DNA from: Porticoccus sp002390525
Lineage (GTDB): Bacteria; Pseudomonadota; Gammaproteobacteria; Pseudomonadales; Porticoccaceae
Assembly: GCA_943846655.1 (NCBI GenBank)
Contig: OX044352.1
Coordinates: 1,116,001 to 1,180,000, forward strand
Reading direction: 5' to 3'
Length of the DNA: 64,000 bases
The notes under the pieces were generated by a model. That model was not told where the DNA came from and made no database searches. It saw nothing but the letters and a program-made list of their open reading frames with translations. Positions 27,358 through 35,450 of the stretch are shown here, piece by piece. A program made the translations under genes and the position numbers. Within the stretch, counting starts at the first letter, position 1; every line of letters starts with the position of its first letter.

Positions 27358-28203
27358 TTATCGATAACATGAAAATTTTTCACATAATTTTGAATTAATT
27401 CTTTTAGTCTGTTTTCCCAACGGGAATTTACAGAGGTTTTCGACTGAGATCACAGGAATAATTCCATTAATAGAGTTGCAAATAAAAACCTCGTCAGCTA
27501 ATAAAAAAGCATCAATATTCAAGCTAGCTTCTTTAATCTTAAAACCAGCAGATGGTAATAATATATTTATTAAATATTCACGCATGACTCCTGATACCCC
27601 GCATTGATCAGTTTTTGGAGTTATCCAGCTTTCATTTTTAAAAATAAAAATATTATTACTCGTACACTCAATTATATTATCATCTTGATCTAACATTAAC
27701 CCATCATAAAAATCGTCAGACCACTCTGCTCTTGCGATTATTTGATCAAGTCGATTTAAATGCTTCAAGCCACCGAGTATAGGAGAATAGGGCAACCGAT
27801 ACTTGCACTTATGTAGAGTAACGCCCTCCCTCTTTACACATAACGGGATAGGTTTAATGGGGAACCACTGCATTATGTAACAAGTATCAACTGGTTTGCT
27901 ATAAGCATATCCTCTTTGGCTGCTACCAGCTGTAATAATTATTTTTATAATACCCTCAGAGGGACTTAATTTAATGAGATCATAAAAATATGTCTCTATA
28001 GAGGTTTTATCAATAGATATGCCTAAAATTTTAGCACCATTTATCAGTCGATTCACATGAAAGTCAAGTAATAAAGAGTGGCCCGCTGAAATCCTTATTG
28101 TTTCGAACACTCCGTGACCGTAGGCAAGACCTCGATCCATTATCGGAACCTTAGTCTCCATTTCACCATTTATTGTACATAGGGAGCTATAATCAACTTT
28201 CAT
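27358..28203 (-). CDS. pabC: Aminodeoxychorismate lyase PabC
   Basis: PLP fold-type IV enzyme releasing p-aminobenzoate for folate. 281 residues. Seen: DRGLAYGHGVFETIR, the PLP lysine in LGGLKHLNRLDQI, DNIIECTSNNIFI and the C-terminal DEVFICNSINGIIPV. The family also includes branched-chain and D-amino-acid aminotransferases; the fab-tmk location makes PabC the best call. A strong terminator lies between it and acpP, so it may depend on readthrough or its own promoter. The usual upstream neighbour fabF is missing. Confidence 0.9.
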   Translation of the reverse strand: MKVDYSSLCTINGEMETKVPIMDRGLAYGHGVFETIRISAGHSLLLDFHVNRLINGAKILGISIDKTSIETYFYDLIKLSPSEGIIKIIITAGSSQRGYAYSKPVDTCYIMQWFPIKPIPLCVKREGVTLHKCKYRLPYSPILGGLKHLNRLDQIIARAEWSDDFYDGLMLDQDDNIIECTSNNIFIFKNESWITPKTDQCGVSGVMREYLINILLPSAGFKIKEASLNIDAFLLADEVFICNSINGIIPVISVENLCKFPLGKQTKRINSKLCEKFSCYR

Positions 28204-28241
28204 ATCTAATTAAAACAAAAATAAAAATAAATTGCAGGCAT

Positions 28242-28270
28242 AAAAAAACCGCTATTAAGCGGTTTTTTTT
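28242..28270 (-). terminator. Terminator after acpP (symmetrical, could act both ways)
   Basis: A 12-bp perfect stem made of an A7 run plus CCGCT and its complement, with a 4-base ATTA loop. The GC core CCGC/GCGG is flanked by A and T runs on both sides, the usual form of a bidirectional terminator. It lies between the acpP stop and the pabC start. Confidence 0.85.
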
Positions 28271-28287
28271 ATTAAAACTTTCTTAGA

Positions 28288-28524
28288 CTAAGTAAGATTA
28301 GAATTAATATAATCAATAGCGTTTTGAACAGTCGCTATTTTTTCAGCATCCTCATCAGGAATCTCTGTATCGAACTCTTCCTCTAAAGCCATTATTAACT
28401 CAACAGTATCTAAAGAGTCAGCTCCAAGATCCTCAACAAAAGAAGATGATGATTTAACATCTGCTTCTTTGACACCTAGTTGCTCTGCAACCATTTTTGC
28501 TACGCGTTCTTCGATGCTACTCAT
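28288..28524 (-). CDS. acpP: Acyl carrier protein AcpP
   Basis: 78 residues, the standard length. The phosphopantetheine attachment site is the Ser in LGADSLDTVELIMALEEEF (Ser37). Highly acidic, as expected. AGGAG lies about 13 bases before the ATG. The 218-base gap to fabG suggests its own promoter, consistent with the need for very high expression. Confidence 0.98.
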   Translation of the reverse strand: MSSIEERVAKMVAEQLGVKEADVKSSSSFVEDLGADSLDTVELIMALEEEFDTEIPDEDAEKIATVQNAIDYINSNLT

Positions 28525-28580
28525 GATATATGTAATCTCCTATGTCTTAAAAATAACTGACTTTATGTCTCAATTTAAGT

Positions 28581-28608
28581 TAGATACTTTTAATTTAAAA
28601 AGTTCCAA
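28581..28608 (-). promoter_or_regulatory. Candidate promoter of acpP
   Basis: On the minus strand TTGGAA (28608-28603), a 16-base AT-rich spacer and TATCTA (28586-28581) lie about 55 bases before the acpP ATG, inside the fabG-acpP gap. Pattern match only. Confidence 0.35.
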
Positions 28609-28742
28609 AAAGAATTTTACCCATTATTGGGAGTAAATGAAACAACCAAAATATCATCCTACAGTGCCGCATTCTACATCGAAATAACACACCTTGTAAG
28701 CATTTCAGTAAAATACATTATTTTATATTATATTACATATGT

Positions 28743-29486
28743 TTATGGCATATACATGCCACCATTAACATGTATATTTTCGCCAGTAATATATGCTCCT
28801 GTGTCTCCTACGAGGAAATTTACAACCTCTGCTACCTCACCAGGGCTTCCAAATCTACCTAATGGCACAGCGGTCAAAAGTGCTTCGCGACTTGCATCTG
28901 GCAATTTTTTGGTCATATCTGTATCTATAAAACCTGGAGATACACAATTGACAGTAATGTTTCTTGGGCCTAGCTCTCTAGCTAGTGATTTGGTAAAACC
29001 TAGGACTCCTGCTTTTGTAGCCGAATAATTAGTCTGCCCGGGATTACCAGTTGAGCCAACAACAGAACCAATTGTAATAATTCGTCCCCAACGAGCTTTA
29101 GTCATACCTCTAAGACAAGCTTTTGAGAGGCGATAAATAGCATTTAGATTGGTGTCCATCACATCTAACCATTCTTCATCTTTCATACGTAATAAAATAT
29201 TATCCTTAGTGATTCCAGCATTATTGATTAAAATCAAAGGCGCTTCATATTTAGTTTTGATTGACTTCATAATATTATCAATCGAGTCGTTATCACTAAC
29301 GTCTAGTATATGCCCTTCTCCTTTAATATTGAGGCTTTCAAAACGATCTGATATTTTCTTTGCACCATCACTTGTGGTTGATGTAGCAATCACCGTTGCC
29401 CCTACCGATCCTAAATTATCTGCAATTGCAGCGCCTATACCTCTGCTTGCTCCGGTAACTAGTATAACTTTATCTTCAAAATTCAT
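28743..29486 (-). CDS. fabG: 3-oxoacyl-[acyl-carrier-protein] reductase FabG
   Basis: NADPH-dependent reductase of the fatty-acid elongation cycle, short-chain dehydrogenase family. 247 residues. Cofactor motif TGASRGIGAAIAD, NNAGITKDN, and catalytic Ser-Tyr-Lys in IGSVVGSTGNPGQTNYSATKAG. The C-terminus ENIHVNGGMYMP is typical. It follows fabD after 35 bases. Confidence 0.96.
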   Translation of the reverse strand: MNFEDKVILVTGASRGIGAAIADNLGSVGATVIATSTTSDGAKKISDRFESLNIKGEGHILDVSDNDSIDNIMKSIKTKYEAPLILINNAGITKDNILLRMKDEEWLDVMDTNLNAIYRLSKACLRGMTKARWGRIITIGSVVGSTGNPGQTNYSATKAGVLGFTKSLARELGPRNITVNCVSPGFIDTDMTKKLPDASREALLTAVPLGRFGSPGEVAEVVNFLVGDTGAYITGENIHVNGGMYMP

Positions 29487-29521
29487 ATTAAAACCCTTTT
29501 AATAAACTAATACCGTTTTAA

Positions 29522-30472
29522 CTAAAGACTTGACAAAGTCTGACTCAATGAAGATGCGTCTTCGGTAGAGTAAGCTTTTATGGAGCTATTAATTCTCTTA
29601 CATAACCCACTTAAAACTTTTCCAGCACCACATTCGACGATATTAGTAACCCCGTTATTTGCCATAGTTTCGATGCAATCAACCCATAATACGGGCTTAA
29701 AAATTTGTTCTATTATAAGCTCTTTAATAGATTCTGGTTCTGATTGAATCCTAGCATTGACATTATGGACTACAGGTATCGTAGCTGGAGAAAATTTTAC
29801 TATTTCTATATCCTTAGATAATTTTTCTGCGGCTGGCTTCATTAAATTGGTATGAAAAGGTGCGCTTACTGGTATTGATAGTATTCTTTTAGCGCCCGCA
29901 TCCTTGCAACTGACCATAGCTCTATTAACAGCCTCTGTATTACCAGCTATAACTACCTGACCAGGAGAATTAAAATTAACGGCACTAACCTCTTGGCCTT
30001 TGCAGCTTTCAAGACAAATAACCTTAATAATCTCATCATCTAAGCCAATAACTGCTGCCATGGCGCCAGCTCCTAAGGGAACTGCATCTTGCATATAGGC
30101 CCCCCTTTTTCTTACTAAACGAACAGCAGCATCAAAACTTACAACCCCTGAACAAACTAGAGCAGACCATTCACCCAGGCTGTGACCAGCCATATATGCA
30201 GGAGAGGGGCCACCTGATTTACACCATAATCGCCATATAGCAACACTAGCTGTTAGCAAAAGGGGTTGTGTGCGCTCAGTTAACATAATATCTTCTTTAG
30301 TTCCATTCTGTGATAAATCCCATAGATCATATGAGAGAGAATCGGAGGCCTCACTAAAAGTCTCTATTATCACTGGATGGTTTTTTGCCAAATCAGATAA
30401 CATTCCAACTTTTTGTGAACCCTGACCTGGAAAAATTAAACCTAGGCTTGGACATAAAGTATTTTTTTTCAT
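29522..30472 (-). CDS. fabD: Malonyl-CoA-ACP transacylase FabD
   Basis: Loads malonyl groups on ACP. 316 residues. FPGQGSQKVGM at the N-terminus, the nucleophile Ser in MAGHSLGEWSAL (~95), the active-site Arg region VRKRGAYMQDAVP and the catalytic His in VSAPFHTNLMKPA are conserved. It follows plsX directly; fabH, present between them in E. coli but not in Pseudomonas, is absent. Confidence 0.97.
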   Translation of the reverse strand: MKKNTLCPSLGLIFPGQGSQKVGMLSDLAKNHPVIIETFSEASDSLSYDLWDLSQNGTKEDIMLTERTQPLLLTASVAIWRLWCKSGGPSPAYMAGHSLGEWSALVCSGVVSFDAAVRLVRKRGAYMQDAVPLGAGAMAAVIGLDDEIIKVICLESCKGQEVSAVNFNSPGQVVIAGNTEAVNRAMVSCKDAGAKRILSIPVSAPFHTNLMKPAAEKLSKDIEIVKFSPATIPVVHNVNARIQSEPESIKELIIEQIFKPVLWVDCIETMANNGVTNIVECGAGKVLSGLCKRINSSIKAYSTEDASSLSQTLSSL

Positions 30473-30525
30473 CTAAAATCCCAATATTATAAATTTTTGA
30501 AAAAATAATCTTTCTATCTAGCGCT

Positions 30526-31542
30526 TCAATTTAGAAGCGCTTTTTCAACCCTGCTAGGGAGATCATTCTTGACTTCAAGCATCGCTGAATTTAGTGCAGA
30601 ATAAAAACCATCGATATTTGTATTTCCATGACTCTTTATAACTACTTTATTTAGACCTAAAAAACTTGCACCATCGTATTGATTGGGGTCTAACTTTCCA
30701 TAAAATCTCTTTAAAGATCTGTTGATTAAAATTTTTCCAAGCTTTCCGAGATAAGTAAGAGATAACTCTTTATTTAAATATTGATGTGATAATGCAGCGA
30801 AACCTTCCATTGTTTTTATAGTTATATTACCAGTAAATCCATCGCATACTACAATATCTACTTTATCTGTAAAGAGAGAGCTTCCTTCAATGAAACCAAT
30901 ATAATTTATATTTTTATCAGCCTTAGCTAATTTCGCAGCACTCCAAAGTTCTTCATGGCCTTTATTCTCCTCGATGCCGATATTTAATATAGCCACACTG
31001 GGTGAATCGATATGATGAACCAATGAGACCATGCGTGAGGCCATAAGTGCAAACTGGTGCAATTTTTCCCCCGAACAAACTACATTAGCCCCTAAGTCTA
31101 ACAAGTAAGTACAGCCATTTAATTTAGGAATCTTTGAACAAATAGCTGGTCGATTTATACCCTTTATACAACCAAGTTGTGATATAGAGATAGCCATTAG
31201 GGCACCAGTGTTTCCAGAGCTGATACAAGCTGAATTAACTTCATCAGAGAGAGATTCTATTGCACGCCACATTGATGAGTTTTTTTGATTTCTTAAAGAG
31301 AAAGAAGGCTTTTCTTTCATTGAAACTTCGGATTTACAATGAAAAACTTCAAAGCGATCAATTAAGGTCTTTGTGAGGTCGGGATAGAATCTGATCTGTT
31401 TATTTATTTGAGTCAAGTCACCATAAAAACTAATGAACACTGAAGAGTTATTTTTTAAAAAAATAAGGGATGCGGGAATAGTAACTTCAACACCAAAGTC
31501 ACCACCCATTGCGTCAACTGCTAATCGCAAGATATTAGTCAA
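30526..31542 (-). CDS. plsX: Phosphate acyltransferase PlsX
   Basis: Converts acyl-ACP to acyl-phosphate for phospholipid synthesis. 338 residues. N-terminal LAVDAMGGDFG, SSGNTGALMA, DLGANVVC and IVVCDGFTGNITIKTMEG are family hallmarks, as is the GLNKVVIKSHG stretch near the C-terminus. It follows rpmF after 26 bases, the conserved yceD-rpmF-plsX order. Confidence 0.96.
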   Translation of the reverse strand: MTNILRLAVDAMGGDFGVEVTIPASLIFLKNNSSVFISFYGDLTQINKQIRFYPDLTKTLIDRFEVFHCKSEVSMKEKPSFSLRNQKNSSMWRAIESLSDEVNSACISSGNTGALMAISISQLGCIKGINRPAICSKIPKLNGCTYLLDLGANVVCSGEKLHQFALMASRMVSLVHHIDSPSVAILNIGIEENKGHEELWSAAKLAKADKNINYIGFIEGSSLFTDKVDIVVCDGFTGNITIKTMEGFAALSHQYLNKELSLTYLGKLGKILINRSLKRFYGKLDPNQYDGASFLGLNKVVIKSHGNTNIDGFYSALNSAMLEVKNDLPSRVEKALLN

Positions 31543-31568
31543 AAAATTACTATCGATTTAAAGTGCAA

Positions 31569-31748
31569 TTAGTCGCTGGAAATTTCAGCAATTTTTTTTC
31601 CACGATAAAAACCGTCAGCGGTCACATGATGTCTGTGGTGTTTTTCACCGCTAACCGAATCAGTCGACAATGTTGGTTCTGATAGAGCATCATGAGATCG
31701 ACGCATGCCGCGCCTTGCTCTAGTTACCTTACTTTTTTGAACTGCCAT
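31569..31748 (-). CDS. rpmF: 50S ribosomal protein L32
   Basis: 59 residues, below the size at which automatic ORF lists usually start. It reads MAVQKSKVTRARRGMRRSHD at the N-terminus, then a His-rich KHHRHHVTADGFYRGKKI segment, typical of L32. This protein lacks the Cys pairs of zinc-binding L32 variants. It lies 23 bases after yceD and 26 bases before plsX. Confidence 0.96.
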   Translation of the reverse strand: MAVQKSKVTRARRGMRRSHDALSEPTLSTDSVSGEKHHRHHVTADGFYRGKKIAEISSD

Positions 31749-31771
31749 GGGTTAACTCCTAATAATATTTG

Positions 31772-32326
31772 TTATTTTTCTATTATTTTACCTTTGAGAA
31801 TTTTCAGAGCTTCAAAAGGATTACTTTCTGTATTAATTTCTTCAGTCTTATTACTTGACTTTGAAAGTAAAATTTTTGTATCTAAAGATTCGCATTCCTC
31901 TTTTTTGTGGTAGGAAATAAAAGGTAGTGCCAATAATAACTCATCCTCGATTAAATCTATTAAATTTCCCTTATCCTCATGTACGATCCATGCTTCTAGG
32001 TTCTTAGGAAGTGCATCTGCTTCCTCCTCAGACCATACAATACAAAGAATTGTATCACACTCAAGTTGAAGCGGCATCGAAGATAGGCATCTTTGACAAA
32101 TAACTTTTACAGACCCAGAAGCTCTTATATTTACAATTTTACGACCCTGTTCCTCTAAATAAAAAGATAAACTAGCCTCAATTGTAGAGCTTATTTCTTT
32201 TACAGCTTCCTTAACTCTGCTACAGAGACTGATATCAACCGAACCGGTCAATGTTTTCCCCTGTATTGATAACCGCCTAGGATCAACATATTGGGGTAAA
32301 TGGCTATATTTCTCACTGATCGGCAT
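31772..32326 (-). CDS. yceD: YceD/DUF177 family protein (23S rRNA accumulation protein-like)
   Basis: 184 residues from ATG 32326 (MPISEKYSHLPQYVDPRRL), which matches family N-termini better than the longer frame open to 32377. Contains the conserved VICQRCLSSMPLQLECD core with two Cys and an acidic LPKNLEAWIVHEDKGNLIDLIEDELLLALP-type tail split over the C-terminal half. In E. coli and plants the family affects 23S rRNA levels. The yceD-rpmF neighbourhood is nearly universal. Confidence 0.9.
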   Translation of the reverse strand: MPISEKYSHLPQYVDPRRLSIQGKTLTGSVDISLCSRVKEAVKEISSTIEASLSFYLEEQGRKIVNIRASGSVKVICQRCLSSMPLQLECDTILCIVWSEEEADALPKNLEAWIVHEDKGNLIDLIEDELLLALPFISYHKKEECESLDTKILLSKSSNKTEEINTESNPFEALKILKGKIIEK

Positions 32327-32516
32327 AGTTAGGCAATAATAGTGATGACATCTGACCCTGTCAAAGAAAAAATTCATAAAAACTAATTATACAAATCATT
32401 AAAATCATATAAATATATTTTAGAAATATATTTGTTTAGCAAAAATCAGTTTAATGCTCTTTAAATAGAAAATACCTATGAAAATTTTATTTTGCTAACT
32501 AACAGAGTTGGTTATA

Positions 32517-33148
32517 GCATTAAAAGTTATATTATCATCATCAATTTACCGAAAAGAGCTCATAGAGAGGTTGTGAATACCTTATTAGATTGTTCATGAA
32601 GAAATAAGGCCACATGAAACACCTGATGCTTTAGTAACAAGGTTGCCCGAAGAGAAGGCATACGCAAATTCTAGTTGTAATCAATCTCATCTTATTATTG
32701 GCTCTGCTCAGATTGCATATATAAATGATGAACCCTCAAGCTACTCAAATAAGTTAAATAATTCTTTAGTTTTAGCCTCCATAAAAGAGATTAATCCAGT
32801 AATTATCGCTAAGCCGAAGAATAAAAAAGCTGTCTTTGATCAACTAAAACTTTAATCTAGAAAAAAAGTAATATTTTTAACAAGCATCTCAGTCTTAAAT
32901 ACTAGCAACAGCGAAATAGAGGTAAGTGTTTTTAGTGCAAATGTAATATTTAGAAGACCTAATGAAGAGGAAATTAATGATTATCTCAACCATGAAATCA
33001 CATATGACTGTGCTGGTAGCTTAAAATCCGAAAGTCTAGAATCAGGCTTCTTGATGCAGTATATAACTCAGATCCAACAGCCCTTGTTGGTCTACCACTT
33101 ATTCAATTCAGTAAAATGCTTAGAAGTAAAAAATATAAAACACATTAA
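32517..33148 (+). pseudogene. maf: Decayed maf (yceF) nucleotide pyrophosphatase gene
   Basis: The plus strand carries a recognisable Maf protein in pieces. From 32517 one frame reads LKVILSSSIYRKELIERL, like the LASSSPYRRELLERL start, but there is no ATG (ATA at 32514) and stops follow at 32574 (TGA) and 32586 (TAG). The frame continues with HETPDALVTRLPEEKAYA and SHLIIGSAQIA, where families have IIGSDQVA, to a TAA at 32853. It resumes with FLTSISVLN, FRRPNEEEINDYL and YDCAGSLKSESLESG, then shifts by one base near 33060 to SDPTALVGLPLIQFSKMLR and TAA at 33148. The catalytic Asp of SDQ is changed to Ala. Position opposite yceD is the normal place of maf. Confidence 0.88.
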
Positions 33149-33157
33149 ATAATAAAT

Positions 33158-33811
33158 TTAAATTATTGTTTTCAATAGAATTTTTATATCTGAAATTCTA
33201 TCAACGCAGAATAATGGTCGATATTTTTTAAAACGCTCGGGGTTATGTGCTCCATAATTCACACCTATTGAGTGAATACCTGCATTTGTAGCCATCTCAA
33301 GATCGTATACTGTGTCTCCTATCATTATTGCATGCTCTGGCAGGATATCGATTTCGTCAAGTATTTCAAACAGCATTAATGGGTTAGGTTTGCTTGCTGT
33401 TTCATCAGAGCATCGACTAGCATCAAAAAAACTATTTAATTTTTTAGCCAAAAGGGCCCTTTCAAGACCCTTTCTACTTTTTCCTGTGGCAATAGCTAGA
33501 TGATATCCTGCTTTTTTTAAATCATTAAGTGCATCTAGAGCTCCGTCAAAAAAGGGGGAAGGATCATTATCTAGCTTGATAAAATTTCGTGAGTATGACG
33601 CGCACATTGCAGTTACCTCCTCATTACTAGCTTTATCGAAGAGTGTTTGAAAGCTTTCAAATAAGCCTAAGCCTATGACCTCTTTCGGATCGATAGACTT
33701 AGATAGAACAAAGCCGTTTTCTTCTGCTGCTAAAACAACACAATATGAGATTCGAGATAATGAATCACATAAAGTACCATCCCAGTCAAATATTAAAAGC
33801 TTAGGGTTCAT
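33158..33811 (-). CDS. HAD-superfamily phosphatase (Gph-like)
   Basis: 217 residues. HAD motif I FDWDGTLCDS with nucleophile Asp9, motif II/III region LAIATGKSRKGLE, and motif IV MIGDTVYDLEMATNAG are intact. A helical cap follows motif I. Members next to rluC are often annotated as phosphoglycolate phosphatase-like, but the substrate is not shown by the sequence. The start overlaps the rluC end by 11 bases. The normal partner sppA is not found downstream; the next gene is the maf remnant on the other strand. Confidence 0.88.
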   Translation of the reverse strand: MNPKLLIFDWDGTLCDSLSRISYCVVLAAEENGFVLSKSIDPKEVIGLGLFESFQTLFDKASNEEVTAMCASYSRNFIKLDNDPSPFFDGALDALNDLKKAGYHLAIATGKSRKGLERALLAKKLNSFFDASRCSDETASKPNPLMLFEILDEIDILPEHAIMIGDTVYDLEMATNAGIHSIGVNYGAHNPERFKKYRPLFCVDRISDIKILLKTII

Positions 33812-34763
33812 CGCGGCAGTCCAATTCCATTAAGTGCTCTGATAAGTCACTTGGCATAGGTGCTTCAATAAAAATATTTTTTCCACAAGGCAAAGAAAAT
33901 CCTATTTTTAAAGCATGCAGGAACATTCTTTTAAGACCAGATTTACGTATATCTTTATTTATATCATCAAGGCCATATTTATTATCACCAGCTAGCGGAC
34001 AACCAATATGTTGGGCATGCACTCTGATCTGATGAGTTCGCCCAGTTTCTAATAATGCTTCCAGTAATGTAAAATTACGGTATCTTTTCATAACTGAGAA
34101 AATTGTTACTGATTTTTTGCCCTTTGGATTCACGCGTACAATTTTCTCACCGGTTTTTTGCTCAAAAGCCATGAGAGGGAGATCTATTCTCCTCATACCC
34201 CTTGGCCATTTACCAGTAGCAAGAGCACGATAAACTTTACTTATTCTCTTACTACGCATCTGCTCTTGCAAATATCTTAAGGAAGATCTTTTTTTAGCCA
34301 CTATCAAGCAACCAGAAGTCTCTCGATCTATACGATGAACTAATTCAAAATAATCTGTCTTAGGCCTAATTAATCTGAGAGCCTCTATCAATCCGAGTTT
34401 TATTCCGCTGCCACCATGAACAGCCAGGCCAGAAGGCTTGTTTAACACTAATAATGCATCGTCTTCGTATAGTATATTTTTTTCTAGTGAGTATTGAAGT
34501 TTCTTACTAGGCAAAATAAAGGCCTCTCTTTCTGCAATACGTACGGGAGGAATCCTAATTTTGTCACCTTCATTTAATTTATAGTCTGGTTTTATACGAG
34601 AGCCATTAATACGAATCTCACCTTTTCTTATTATTCTATAGATACGGGATTTTGGGACACCCTTAAGAAGGGTAAAGAGGTAGTTGTCTATCCTCTGATC
34701 AGAATGCTCAGATGTAATTTCGACAAACTTAACTGTTAATTGCCCTTTCATTGAAATATCCAC
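33801..34763 (-). CDS. rluC: 23S rRNA pseudouridine(955/2504/2580) synthase RluC
   Basis: 320 residues. An N-terminal S4 RNA-binding domain (QRIDNYLFTLLKGVPKSRIY, with GEIRINGSRIKPDYKLNEGD) precedes the pseudouridine-synthase core. The catalytic Asp is in ELVHRIDRETSGCLIVAKK; LLEALLETGRTHQIRVH is the second motif. It is divergent from rne, a conserved arrangement. Confidence 0.95.
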   Translation of the reverse strand: MDISMKGQLTVKFVEITSEHSDQRIDNYLFTLLKGVPKSRIYRIIRKGEIRINGSRIKPDYKLNEGDKIRIPPVRIAEREAFILPSKKLQYSLEKNILYEDDALLVLNKPSGLAVHGGSGIKLGLIEALRLIRPKTDYFELVHRIDRETSGCLIVAKKRSSLRYLQEQMRSKRISKVYRALATGKWPRGMRRIDLPLMAFEQKTGEKIVRVNPKGKKSVTIFSVMKRYRNFTLLEALLETGRTHQIRVHAQHIGCPLAGDNKYGLDDINKDIRKSGLKRMFLHALKIGFSLPCGKNIFIEAPMPSDLSEHLMELDCRDEP

Positions 34764-35450
34764 TGAACCTCATAATTTGATATAGCCGCAATAATTTAAA
34801 CTAGCATATGTAATTTACTGGTAAATAATAATATTTTTTTTAACATCTTAGCATGTAACTTATTGAGTGATTAGTTAGAAATATGATCGACTTAAGACTC
34901 TCGAAATACATATAGTTTGCTGATCACCGACATCACTGATACTATGTAGCTGATTTAAACGATTTTTTTTCGTAAGTGAAGTTCAAAAGAATGCACATTT
35001 ACGTTTTTTCAGCCACAGATAGTGACTGACAAATTTATGCTTATTGTTTATACAATAGCTAAAAAATAGATTTTAGGAATGATTGCATGCGTTTTGCAGT
35101 CATCATTTATAACTACACCAAAGGTGCATGAGTTATAGCACATAGTACATAGGATAAAAATATTTTTTATAAAGGTGAGACGAGCGGTTTAACCAAAAAA
35201 TTAAAGGTTTGCCTCTGATGTTGATAATTTAATGCGTATACTTAGAAGATTTAGTCTTGCCACTAAAAATTAAATGGTTAAATAAATCAGATAATAAATC
35301 CTGATGGGGTTAACTGTTGATATTACATAATACCGCATATAAAAGTAATACTTGTATAATCAGGTGAAGACTTTTTGTGGTCTTTTGTTCGTCAATCCTT
35401 TGTTTGCTTATGTGTTAACTCCCCTGCCCTAAATATAGGACAGAAATTTA
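34764..35450 (+). promoter_or_regulatory. Long rluC-rne intergenic region, probable rne 5' leader
   Basis: 687 bases with no gene that I can recognise on either strand. In enterobacteria the rne mRNA has a ~360-base leader whose hairpins let RNase E control its own mRNA. The length fits such a leader here. A short hairpin AAGAC/GTCTT (about 35366-35382) followed by a T-rich run lies ~70 bases before the start, and AGGAC lies 10 bases before it. I cannot confidently place the promoter. Confidence 0.45.

Noticed and set aside
32643..32855. A 70-codon plus-strand reading frame as an independent small gene
   Set aside because: It is an internal piece of the decayed maf, in the same frame as the recognisable Maf residues before and after its stops.
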